Below, piece after piece: positions 8,201 through 14,409 of a stretch of 24,298 nt of DNA. The translations under genes and the position numbers were made by a program. How positions within the stretch are numbered: the first letter of the stretch is position 1; the number at the start of each line of letters is the position of its first letter. The stretch is taken from the IMG/VR virus record IMGVR_UViG_3300042731_006195, positions 1-24,298 of that record, one strand, 5' to 3'. Origin of the DNA: a virus. A model generated the notes under the pieces. The model saw only the letters and a program-made list of their open reading frames with translations, did no database searches and was not told the DNA's origin.

Positions 8201-8345
8201 CGAGTATTGGAATCGGATCAAAGAGGAGTGCGATGAGTTCGACTCGACCATCGACCGCCCCCACCTGCGCTCCGATTGGGCCAGGCAGGAGGGAGAGGAC
8301 TCCCCTCCTCGAAAAATTTCTCAAAAAGATTTGGACGAGGACTAG
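8187..8345 (+). CDS. Small acidic hypothetical protein (52 aa)
   Basis: ATG 8187 has GGAG 7 bases upstream (TTTGGAGAGCAAGATG) and overlaps the helicase stop by 14 bases; the frame ends at TAG 8343-8345. The product starts MGNNDEYWNRIKEECDEF and is rich in Asp and Glu throughout, with a single Cys and no recognisable motif. It precedes the promoter-like element of the SSB-like gene. Strong acidity in a tiny phage protein can mean DNA mimicry or a host-factor inhibitor, but nothing specific supports that here. The call rests on the ribosome site and the coupling geometry. Confidence 0.55.
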   Translation: MGNNDEYWNRIKEECDEFDSTIDRPHLRSDWARQEGEDSPPRKISQKDLDED

Positions 8346-8361
8346 CCCCCAGCGTATCATA
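8331..8361 (+). promoter_or_regulatory. Candidate sigma70-like promoter for the SSB-like gene
   Basis: TTGGAC (8331-8336) and TATCAT (8355-8360) are separated by 18 bases and resemble -35 and -10 boxes. The -10 region is part of GCGTATCATA (8352-8361), identical to the element at 705-714. It precedes a roughly 60-base A-rich leader and the ribosome site AAGGAG of the gene at 8424. A separate promoter is reasonable for an SSB-like protein, which is needed in large amounts. Confidence 0.5.
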
Positions 8362-8423
8362 CAAAGCGCGTAAGTGAAACGAACTGAAAAAACCAAACGA
8401 AACAAGAAACAAGGAGCGCAATC

Positions 8424-8972
8424 ATGAGTATGTTCAAGGGTGTCGAGAAGGCAAAGGTGTCCCGCTCGGCCAACTATGCCCGCCCTGGTCGTTACATCGC
8501 CTTCGTCCGGAAGGTGGAGACCGGCAAGAACCGCAAGAAGGAAGGTTTCGCCGTCGTCAACCTGGTGTGCCTGATGGACCTGTCCGAGGGCACGGTGGAC
8601 AACCCTCACCGCCCTGGCGAGGAGTTCAGCGACATGATGATGGAGAAGTTCGACAGCTTCCTGGGCAACTTCAAGGGCATGGTCACGGCGCTGACCGGCT
8701 ATCCTGAGGATCAGATCACCCAGGAGGTCTGCGAATACGTCACCAGCGAGGACCAGCCCCTGGCCGGCCTGGTGGTCGAGATGGAGAACATCGAGCGGCA
8801 GACCAAGGAGTCCACGCCCGAGAACCCCCGGTTCTACACGATGAAGAACTACCGCAGGGTCCTCACGATGGACGAGATCGAGAAGACGCTGGACCCCGAA
8901 TCGCTGCCGAGGCTGCTCACTGGGGCCGAGCTGGAGTATCTGGGAGGGAAGGAGCAGGGCTCCGAGTCCTGA
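8424..8972 (+). CDS. SSB-like / OB-fold DNA-binding protein candidate (182 aa)
   Basis: ATG 8424 follows AAGGAG with an 8-base spacer. The protein has a basic N-terminal segment (KGVEKAKVSRSANYARPGRYIAF) leading into alternating hydrophobic strands, with an acidic C-terminal third ending in SES. That layout is common in phage single-stranded-DNA-binding and DUF669-like proteins, which coat ssDNA during replication. There is no enzyme motif. Position supports the call: it sits between the helicase and polymerase genes, has its own candidate promoter and is followed at once by a structured RNA and strong terminator, giving a mono-cistronic transcript as expected for an abundant protein. Sequence similarity to known SSBs is not obvious by eye, so the name stays tentative. 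Confidence 0.5.
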   Translation: MSMFKGVEKAKVSRSANYARPGRYIAFVRKVETGKNRKKEGFAVVNLVCLMDLSEGTVDNPHRPGEEFSDMMMEKFDSFLGNFKGMVTALTGYPEDQITQEVCEYVTSEDQPLAGLVVEMENIERQTKESTPENPRFYTMKNYRRVLTMDEIEKTLDPESLPRLLTGAELEYLGGKEQGSES

Positions 8973-8986
8973 GCCTTCTGGAGCAT

Positions 8987-9046
8987 CGACTAGATCGGTG
9001 TAGCCCGGTAGGCCACCCAAAATAGGCTACCAGCCACCGACAGTCG
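8987..9046 (+). ncRNA. Candidate structured RNA in the 3' region of the SSB-like transcript
   Basis: Nested helices can be drawn by hand: CGACT 8987-8991 with AGTCG 9042-9046; TCGGTG 8995-9000 with CACCGA 9035-9040; TAGCC 9001-9005 with GGCTA 9025-9029; and a small inner GGT/ACC hairpin (9007-9009 with 9015-9017). All listed pairs are Watson-Crick. Asymmetric internal loops lie at 8992-8994/9041 and 9030-9034. It starts 15 bases after the SSB-like stop codon and ends one base before the terminator stem, so the RNA 8987-9085 could exist as a separate small RNA or as a 3' UTR element. It lacks tRNA consensus features. Confidence 0.5.
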
Positions 9047-9047
9047 C

Positions 9048-9085
9048 ACGCCCCTGGGGCCACATTCCCCAGGGGCGTTCTTTTT
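9048..9085 (+). terminator. Strong rho-independent terminator after the SSB-like gene
   Basis: A perfect 12-base inverted repeat, ACGCCCCTGGGG (9048-9059) and CCCCAGGGGCGT (9067-9078), with a 7-base loop, is followed by TCTTTTT. It should end transcription from the 8331-8361 promoter. The zinc-ribbon gene starts 13 bases after the T-run, so downstream expression needs read-through or a promoter not seen here. Confidence 0.93.
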
Positions 9086-9098
9086 ACTGGAGAATACG

Positions 9099-9350
9099 AT
9101 GCCGCTATATGACTACAAGTGCAAGGCGTGCGGAGAGAAGGTGGCCATCGTCCACGGAATGGAGGATGAGCGGGCGAGGAAATGCCCGGCCTGCGGTGAG
9201 GAGGCTCTGGTGCGAATCATCCTGGCTACACCCATCCTCTTCAACGGGAGCTTTCCTGGTAACGACATAAAGCTCCGCAAAGAACATGAGCAGATGCGGA
9301 TCGACGGGGCCAAGCAAAACAAGGACGCAGAGCGTGACCTCAAGAGCTAA
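9099..9350 (+). CDS. FmdB-like zinc-ribbon protein (83 aa)
   Basis: The N-terminus MPLYDYKCKACG with C8/C11 and the later C29-P-A-C32 make a CxxC-x17-CxxC zinc ribbon of the FmdB/CxxC_CxxC_SSSS type, which usually starts with exactly this 'MPxYDYxC..CG' pattern. Members are small nucleic-acid- or protein-binding modules of uncertain function, often annotated as putative regulators. Residues 40-83 form a polar tail without motifs. The ribosome site is CTGGAG 6 bases before ATG 9099. The gene begins right after the strong terminator and ends overlapping the next zinc-ribbon frame by 17 bases. Confidence 0.85.
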   Translation: MPLYDYKCKACGEKVAIVHGMEDERARKCPACGEEALVRIILATPILFNGSFPGNDIKLRKEHEQMRIDGAKQNKDAERDLKS

Positions 9351-9564
9351 ATTCTTTTGTGTGAACGAAACTTGCGGGTATACTACCTATGCTTGCAGCA
9401 GCGTTCGCAGCACCTGCTGCCCCTGGTGTCAGCAATCCCATGCTCTTGTGAGAGAGGATTTGTTAAGCGATGAAGAACGAGGGTTTCTTAAACTGCCCAC
9501 GGCATGCGATTATTGGCAAGACGATAGTGGCGATGGATACGGAGACGCATCTGATATCGGCTGA
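9334..9564 (+). CDS. Second small zinc-ribbon-like protein overlapping the polymerase gene (76 aa)
   Basis: GTG 9334 has AAGGA 8 bases upstream. The frame crosses the 119-base gap between the FmdB-like and polymerase genes and runs on to TGA 9562-9564, overlapping the polymerase start by 95 bases. Cysteines C9-x4-C14-G-Y and C29-P-W-C32 form a rubredoxin/zinc-ribbon-like pair of knuckles, and the C-terminus is strongly acidic (DYWQDDSGDGYGDASDIG). Without this gene the gap would be unusually long for this tightly packed stretch. An alternative start is ATG 9286, inside the FmdB-like gene. The long dual-coding overlap argues for caution: either both are real or the polymerase starts later (for example ATG 9530). 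No specific function can be given. Confidence 0.45.
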   Translation: MTSRAKFFCVNETCGYTTYACSSVRSTCCPWCQQSHALVREDLLSDEERGFLKLPTACDYWQDDSGDGYGDASDIG

Positions 9565-11689
9565 GGCGGTCAGCCCACCGGTCGTGTGTGTCTCCTTGGC
9601 AGTGCGTGAAACGCCTGACCACATCGATGGCATCCTCCTGGCTGCCCACGAGCAGGCCACTGAGGACATGCTCAAGGCACTCCTGACGGATGACGAGGTG
9701 GTCCTGGTGGGTCATCGCATGTCCTACGACCTGGGGGTCATCCACACAACCTGGCCGCAGCTCACTCCCCTGGTGTGGGACAAGCTGGCCAAGGGCCTGG
9801 TCACGGACACGGCCATCCGGGAGAAGCTGCTCAACCTCTCCACCTTGGGGGACGTAGACAATACCCCTACCCCCGGCGGCAAGCCCCAACGAGTTGACTA
9901 TTCCCTGGCGGCCCTGGGCATGAACTACCTCGGGATCGACCGCTCAGACGAGAAGGAGGGTGAGGACATCTGGCGCCTTCGCTACGGTGAGCTGGCCGGC
10001 GTGCCCATCTCCGAGTATCCCCAGGAAGCCTACCAGTATGCGGTGGACGACGCCATCGAAACGCTGATGGTGTGGGAGGCGCAGGAACAGAGGATCGGTA
10101 ACGTCACCGCCGGCCCCGGCAGTTGCAATACTCATGAGTTCCAGACCGCCGTGGACTATGCGCTCAGGCGCATGACCATGAACGGGGTTAGGGTCGATGA
10201 GCAGTATCGGCAGGAACTCATGGACGAGCTGGACGAGGAGATGAGCGAGGAAAACCTCAAGCTCCTGGTCCAGTCTGGCATTATGCGCCCGAGCCAACCC
10301 GCCCGGCCACACGCCAACCAAAAGAAGCGTGTGAGGGAGGTCTTCCCCAACCTGGGCGTGGATTGGAACAGCAAGACTTGGTGGGATCGCCCGTGGGACG
10401 CGGAGGACCTGGAGATCCTGCGGGCCGAGGGCGTGAAGATCACCAAGCCCAAGAAGTCATCCATATGCGAGGAGGTCCTGCACTCCATCATTGAGTCTGT
10501 GTGCGAGGAGAACAACATCGAGGTCAAGAAGACCGAGACCGACCGGACCGCCGCTGACGCGGATTTCCTCAAAGAGATTGCCCACCTGGATCCGATCCTG
10601 GAGCAATACAAACACCGGCAAGAGCTGGCCCGCTTGTGGGGCACCGAGCTGCCGAAGATCGCGGCGCCCAGGATCCACCCCAACTTCGATATACTGAAGG
10701 AAACCGGCCGCACCAGTTCAAAGGGGAATAAAAAAGGCAAGATGATGGAGCCCTACCCTTCGACCAACATCCAGCAGGTCGATCCCCGGGCCCGTAATTG
10801 CTTCATCCCGGATGATGGTTGCGTGTTCACCTCTGTGGATTACTCGGCCCTGGAGCTGGTCAGTGTGGCCCAGCGGACTTACTCCCTCTTCGGTCACTCC
10901 GTCCATCGGGACAAGGTGCTGGCCGGCTACGACCTGCACGCCTTCCTGGGCAGTCAGCTCGCCTTCCACCTGGACGATGAGTTCGCCAACTACTGCGAAG
11001 ACTGCTCCTCCATGGATGAGGTTTACGAACGCTTCATTGAACTGAAGGATGGCCCGGAGGAACAACAGGAGTTCTTTGAGCACTGGCGAAAGTTCGCCAA
11101 GCCTACTGGCCTGGGCTACCCTGGTGGCCTGGGGGCCAAGACCTTCATCACCTATGCCGCCGGCACCTATGGAGTGCATGTGGATGAGGACACGGCCAAG
11201 GACCTGAAGGAGATTTGGCTGAGCGTATATTCCGAGATGGTGGACTTCTTCAAGTGGATCAATACCGAGGCCGTGGACCCAACCGACGACAGTCTCTACT
11301 GCTACGAGACGCCCTTGGGAATGTGGCGGGCCAGGGCCCATTACTGTGCCGCAGCCAACGGCACGGCCATGCAGAGCCCTTCTGCTGAGGGTGCAAAGCT
11401 GGCCGTCTTCAGAGTCATGCGTGCCTGTGACGACCCTCAGGACGCCCTCTACGGCGCCCAGCCGTGGGCCTTCATCCATGATGAGTTGATGGTGCAGATC
11501 CCGGAGGACGAGAACATGGCAGTCCGTGCCGAGCGCGTGGGCCAGCTCATGGTGGAGGCCATGTCCGTGGTTTTCCCGGATGTCCCAATTGAGGCAGAGC
11601 CTGCGTTGATGCGCCGTTGGGACAAGAAAGCCAAAACAGTTCGAGACAGGTCTGGCCGATTAATGGTCTGGACACCAAAGGAGAAATGA
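9470..11689 (+). CDS. Family A DNA polymerase with 3'-5' exonuclease domain (739 aa)
   Basis: This is the replicative polymerase of the phage. The proofreading exonuclease shows Exo I IVAMDTET (D23, E25), Exo II GHRMSYDL (D87) and Exo III YAVDD (Y190, D194). The polymerase domain has motif A DYSALEL (D457, E462), motif B with R540, K544 and L548 in RKFAKPTGLGYPGGLG, and motif C FIHDELM (H670, D671, E672). Motif B departs from E. coli PolI: the 762-equivalent Phe is Leu, and the usual YG is replaced by GG after a GYP insert-like change. There is no 5'-3' exonuclease domain. ATG 9470 is chosen because the first exonuclease strand needs the preceding residues; its ribosome site GAGAGAGGA is 11 bases away. 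The stop overlaps the next gene (TGATG). Confidence 0.94.
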   Translation: MKNEGFLNCPRHAIIGKTIVAMDTETHLISAEAVSPPVVCVSLAVRETPDHIDGILLAAHEQATEDMLKALLTDDEVVLVGHRMSYDLGVIHTTWPQLTPLVWDKLAKGLVTDTAIREKLLNLSTLGDVDNTPTPGGKPQRVDYSLAALGMNYLGIDRSDEKEGEDIWRLRYGELAGVPISEYPQEAYQYAVDDAIETLMVWEAQEQRIGNVTAGPGSCNTHEFQTAVDYALRRMTMNGVRVDEQYRQELMDELDEEMSEENLKLLVQSGIMRPSQPARPHANQKKRVREVFPNLGVDWNSKTWWDRPWDAEDLEILRAEGVKITKPKKSSICEEVLHSIIESVCEENNIEVKKTETDRTAADADFLKEIAHLDPILEQYKHRQELARLWGTELPKIAAPRIHPNFDILKETGRTSSKGNKKGKMMEPYPSTNIQQVDPRARNCFIPDDGCVFTSVDYSALELVSVAQRTYSLFGHSVHRDKVLAGYDLHAFLGSQLAFHLDDEFANYCEDCSSMDEVYERFIELKDGPEEQQEFFEHWRKFAKPTGLGYPGGLGAKTFITYAAGTYGVHVDEDTAKDLKEIWLSVYSEMVDFFKWINTEAVDPTDDSLYCYETPLGMWRARAHYCAAANGTAMQSPSAEGAKLAVFRVMRACDDPQDALYGAQPWAFIHDELMVQIPEDENMAVRAERVGQLMVEAMSVVFPDVPIEAEPALMRRWDKKAKTVRDRSGRLMVWTPKEK

Positions 11690-11964
11690 TGGCAACCTTG
11701 ACAAAACCTGAGTTGGGGGTTACTATTGATTTGACTGGAGTGACGAGATTTCGAGTGGCGATCCCTCGCTACTCCAATCAAGTTCCAGAGGAGGATCAAA
11801 GGTTCTCGGTGGTGGCCGTGTTTTCGTCCCGAGAGGAGACAGTGATGAAGGAGTTCGATTGGGACAGGGCAAACCTGTTCGCTCTCCAGCTCACTCAACA
11901 CATCATCAACGAGGGTGTCGATGTGACCATTCACGAAGACACCGGGAGCATCGTGCCGGCATGA
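11689..11964 (+). CDS. Hypothetical protein (91 aa)
   Basis: ATG 11689 overlaps the polymerase stop (TGATG), with AAAGGAG 5 bases upstream; an adjacent ATG at 11686 is the alternative start. The frame ends in ATGA with the next gene. The product alternates short beta-like hydrophobic segments (VTIDLTGVTRFRVAI, FSVVAVFSS) with a C-terminal helix and an acidic end, and looks like a small alpha/beta domain. There are no Cys, membrane or catalytic motifs, and I do not recognise a family. Tight coupling on both sides places it in the polymerase to DUF5664 unit. Confidence 0.65.
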   Translation: MATLTKPELGVTIDLTGVTRFRVAIPRYSNQVPEEDQRFSVVAVFSSREETVMKEFDWDRANLFALQLTQHIINEGVDVTIHEDTGSIVPA

Positions 11965-12578
11965 GCAAGACACCCAAATACAATTACAACCGTGACGTGA
12001 GCGACCCACGAGAGGCCGCCAGGTTCGACGAGGGCAAGCCTAAGATGGAGCTGGTCCCGTGGACTATCATCAAGGCCCTGGCTTGTGTCTTCGGCTTCGG
12101 GCTGGAGAAATACGGCCCGTGGAATTGGGCCAAAGGCTTCCCTTGGCTTCAGCCATACGCCTCCCTGATGCGCCACCTGGAGCGGTGGCATGAGGGGGAG
12201 GATCTGGATGATGAGTCCGGCCTGCCTCATCTCTACCACGCAGCGGCCAACATCGCCATGCTCATCGAGTTCGCAGAGAAGGGCAAAGGGGTGGACAACC
12301 GCCGGCACGTCATTGAGGCAGAATGGGAGCGCCAGAAGAAAGAACTGGAGGCAAGCCAGAAGGAGCCAGAGCCCAAGGCCGAGGAGAAGCCCAAGGCCGA
12401 GGAGAAGCCCAAGGCCGAGGAGAAGCCCAAGGCCGAGGAGAAGCCCAAGGCCGAGGAGCACCCTGGCTGCAATCATTGCAAGCATTGGTATGGTTTTGCG
12501 GAGGGGGCTTGGTGTGATCTTGGGCACACTCTCGGCATCGGAGACACCTGCAAGGATTTCACAAGGAATCAGCCATGA
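11961..12578 (+). CDS. DUF5664 / dATP-dGTP diphosphohydrolase-like protein with KAEEKP repeat linker and Cys4 tail (205 aa)
   Basis: Residues 15-110 match the phage DUF5664 pattern: ARFDEGKPKMELVPW, GLEKYGPWNWAKG, then RHLERWHEGEDLDDESGLPHLYH with conserved acidic residues and histidines, as in MazG-like all-alpha nucleotide pyrophosphohydrolases. The family is annotated as dATP/dGTP diphosphohydrolase N-terminal, so a role in shaping the purine dNTP pool is plausible but not proven here. A charged helix (112-135) leads into five KAEEKP-type repeats (139-166), then a putative zinc site, C170-x2-C173-x11-C185-x11-C197. The N-terminal domain is the known part; the repeat and Cys4 tail look like an addition. 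ATG 11961 overlaps the previous stop (ATGA), and the stop overlaps the next start likewise. Confidence 0.75.
   Translation: MSKTPKYNYNRDVSDPREAARFDEGKPKMELVPWTIIKALACVFGFGLEKYGPWNWAKGFPWLQPYASLMRHLERWHEGEDLDDESGLPHLYHAAANIAMLIEFAEKGKGVDNRRHVIEAEWERQKKELEASQKEPEPKAEEKPKAEEKPKAEEKPKAEEKPKAEEHPGCNHCKHWYGFAEGAWCDLGHTLGIGDTCKDFTRNQP
12371..12460 (+). repeat. In-frame 18-base tandem repeat, five copies
   Basis: Five consecutive copies of an 18-base unit beginning GCCCAAGGCCGAGGAGAA lie at 12371, 12389, 12407, 12425 and 12443; only the last two bases of the final copy differ (CA instead of AA). They encode a Lys/Ala/Glu/Pro linker inside the DUF5664 gene. Near identity implies recent expansion, and copy number probably varies between related phages by slippage or recombination. 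Confidence 0.97.
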
Positions 12579-13141
12579 AAGCCGTCGTCGTTGGTCTCGG
12601 TCAGTCCGCTCACGATGCCCGCAGGGCCCTGGAGGAGTGCTACACTGTCGGGGTCAATGACGTGGCCAGTTTCCATCAACCGAACGAGTTGTTGATACTG
12701 GACCGGCGCGGGCGGTTCACCGAAAAGAGGCAGGTCCACATCTCCTGCACCCGGGCCGCCAGGCTCTGGTCTCCTTACGAGGAGTGGCAGAAGGTCCTCC
12801 CTGACGTGCCCTTCCGGCAGATCCGCACCCTGAAGTATTCCAAAGTCGATCCCTACCCATGGGGAGACGACGTGGTGGCCACCTTTTTGACCTCCCCAAT
12901 CGCCGGCATAGCCCTGGCCTACAACCTGGGCGCCACGGAGATCGGGGTGATCGGCATGGACCTGCTGCCGGATCACCACATGCACGTAAACGCCGGGCGC
13001 ATCAACCACGTCCTGGGCTGCATTCATGAAGACTTCAGTAAGCGAGGCAGGAAGCTGTTCAATTGCTCGCCCATTGCTCAGATAACATCCCTTCCGTATA
13101 GGGACATCTACGAAATGAGGGAAGATGAAGATTGCATTTAA
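12575..13141 (+). CDS. Rossmann-like MptE/DUF115 or GT42-type protein, putative glycosyltransferase (188 aa)
   Basis: The N-terminus MKAVVVGLGQSAHDA is a nucleotide-binding-like beta strand plus Gly-rich loop. It is followed by CYTVGVNDVASF, ELLILD, then SPIAGIALAYNLGATEIGVIGMDLL. The 'A..LAYNLGATEIGVIGMDL' segment is characteristic of the fold shared by DUF115/MptE-like proteins and GT42 sialyltransferases, where the 'G-x-D' end contributes to the active site. I therefore infer a nucleotide-sugar-dependent transferase or relative; the exact family is uncertain. At 188 residues it is shorter than typical GT42 enzymes. The ribosome site is AAGGA 7 bases before ATG 12575. It opens the glycan cassette and overlaps both neighbours. 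Confidence 0.5.
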   Translation: MKAVVVGLGQSAHDARRALEECYTVGVNDVASFHQPNELLILDRRGRFTEKRQVHISCTRAARLWSPYEEWQKVLPDVPFRQIRTLKYSKVDPYPWGDDVVATFLTSPIAGIALAYNLGATEIGVIGMDLLPDHHMHVNAGRINHVLGCIHEDFSKRGRKLFNCSPIAQITSLPYRDIYEMREDEDCI

Positions 13142-13700
13142 AAAGACGGCGGAAAATCACTTGAAGCGGTGCAAGGAGGCCCGTGTAGCTACCGGCCTGC
13201 ATCTGGACTACCTCCGCGAGCTGGCTGGTTCTGTGATGAATGTGGTGGAGCTGGGCGTGAATCGTGGTGCCTCCACTGTAGCCCTGGCTTTGGGCTGCCA
13301 GGGCGGCCTCACCAGCTACGAATACAACCCCACCAAATACACCCGCAAACTCAAAAGGATGCTGGGTCCTGAGTGGAAGTTGCGGATCAAGGACACCCGC
13401 ACCGTGCAGCCGGATGAGGCGCCGGAGTGTTGCCTGCTGTTCGTGGACTCTCTCCATACCCACGATCAGGTAGCCAAGGAGTTGGCAATCTTTGCCCCCA
13501 AGACCAGGCGCTATATTGTTTTTCACGATACTGTAACCTTCGGGCAGTATGGGGCTGACGGGGAAACCGGCAAGGTAGACCAATCCGTTAAAGGGATTAT
13601 GTCTGCCATCATGGAGTTTGTGCAGGTCAATCCTGAGTGGCAGCTCGTTCGCCACGTCCTCTACGGCCACGGCCTTCTGACTCTGGAGAAGCTCGGATGA
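13125..13700 (+). CDS. Class I SAM-dependent methyltransferase (Methyltransf_24-like), 191 aa
   Basis: Motif I is VVELGVNRGAST (40-51), with E42 and G48 forming the SAM-binding loop. SYEYNP (64-69) supplies the acidic residue at the end of strand 2 (E66), LLFVDSLHTHDQVAKEL (104-120) is the post-II region with D108 and H111, and YIVFHDT (130-136) ends strand 5. The DxxH and HD pattern is typical of Methyltransf_24-type enzymes that are often found in polysaccharide or antibiotic clusters and methylate small molecules or sugars. DNA methyltransferase motifs (DPPY, NPPY, PC) are absent. ATG 13125 lies in the end of the previous gene with GAGGGAAG just upstream. Given its neighbours it probably modifies a sugar or the acceptor glycan (inference). 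Confidence 0.75.
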   Translation: MKIAFKKTAENHLKRCKEARVATGLHLDYLRELAGSVMNVVELGVNRGASTVALALGCQGGLTSYEYNPTKYTRKLKRMLGPEWKLRIKDTRTVQPDEAPECCLLFVDSLHTHDQVAKELAIFAPKTRRYIVFHDTVTFGQYGADGETGKVDQSVKGIMSAIMEFVQVNPEWQLVRHVLYGHGLLTLEKLG

Positions 13701-14407
13701 AAATCTACAACCAAACCAATGTGCATTTAATCACCGCCTTGATGGGGGACTGCAAGGACCCGCTCCGGGCCCTCCCTCAAGGTGAGGGAGATGAGGACAT
13801 CCTCACCGGCACGGCCTTTGTGGACGACCAGCGTAAGGATCTGAAGGTGCCGGGCTGGAACGTGCGCACCGTGCCGTGGGGCGGCCACCCGGCGAATGTG
13901 GTGCGTCGGGTGAAGCTCGACCCGTTCAACTGCATGGAAGGAATCTACGACGGTGATGTGGTGATCTGGGCCGATGCCTCGTTCGAGATCAGCAGCATCA
14001 AGTCGTTCATGCACTGGATTCAGGATTGTGATCTGGTGGTCCTGGAGCATCCTTTCCACAAGGATTTGGTGCAGGAAGCGGTTGCCTTGTATCGTGCCAA
14101 CGACCCACAAGCTCTGCATTGGAATATGGCCCTCCGTAGCGCGGTAAAAGAGCACTACCGAGCCGGTCTCCCGGACGACATTCCCCACACTATCGGTGGG
14201 CTGTATGCTGCCCGGGTCAACGCCTACACGCGGTATTTCTTTCAGCAGTGGCAGGGGTGGTATCGTCGCTACGAGGATGATTGCCAGAGGGACCAGATCC
14301 ACATGGGCCGTGCTCTTTTCGAGTCCTGTAATAGCGTTCGCATTGAATACATACCCTGTGATTACTCCAAGGACACGAAATTCGGATTCCGTTTTCACAA
14401 GGCATAG
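13697..14407 (+). CDS. DUF616/TOD1-like glycosyltransferase candidate (236 aa)
   Basis: ATG 13697 overlaps the methyltransferase stop (ATGA), with GGAG 8 bases upstream; the frame stays open further upstream but that lies inside the methyltransferase gene. The core is YDGDVVIWADASFEISS (84-100), a strand ending in an acidic A-D-A-S, as in GT-A-like DUF616 (TOD1/MUCI70 hexosyltransferase-like) proteins, in the form 'viWxDaxxxi'. LVVLEHPFHKD, a helical region and an IHMGRALFES segment follow in the expected order. It shares this layout with the next gene, so the two may be diverged paralogues. Family assignment is by motif and order only; substrate and acceptor are unknown. Confidence 0.55.
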   Translation: MKIYNQTNVHLITALMGDCKDPLRALPQGEGDEDILTGTAFVDDQRKDLKVPGWNVRTVPWGGHPANVVRRVKLDPFNCMEGIYDGDVVIWADASFEISSIKSFMHWIQDCDLVVLEHPFHKDLVQEAVALYRANDPQALHWNMALRSAVKEHYRAGLPDDIPHTIGGLYAARVNAYTRYFFQQWQGWYRRYEDDCQRDQIHMGRALFESCNSVRIEYIPCDYSKDTKFGFRFHKA

Positions 14408-14409
14408 AC

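Noticed and set aside
7974-9020. Long minus-strand frame (348 aa) across helicase end, SSB-like gene and terminator
   Set aside because: It crosses a strong plus-strand terminator and structured RNA, has no ribosome site, and its product is Leu/Arg/Gly-rich noise typical of antisense frames in GC-rich DNA.
8973-9047. tRNA or tmRNA-like gene after the SSB-like gene
   Set aside because: The fold lacks the T-loop GTTCRA consensus, an anticodon arm of the right geometry and a 7-pair acceptor stem.
12371-12460. CRISPR-like or regulatory iteron array
   Set aside because: The repeats are contiguous, 18 bases long, in frame and coding (KAEEKP linker), without spacers.
11961-12578. Possible Z-genome (2-aminoadenine) system because of the dATP/dGTP diphosphohydrolase-like gene and unusual polymerase
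   Set aside because: No PurZ-like gene is visible in the window and DUF5664 proteins are common in phages with normal adenine. The rest of the genome would need checking for purZ.
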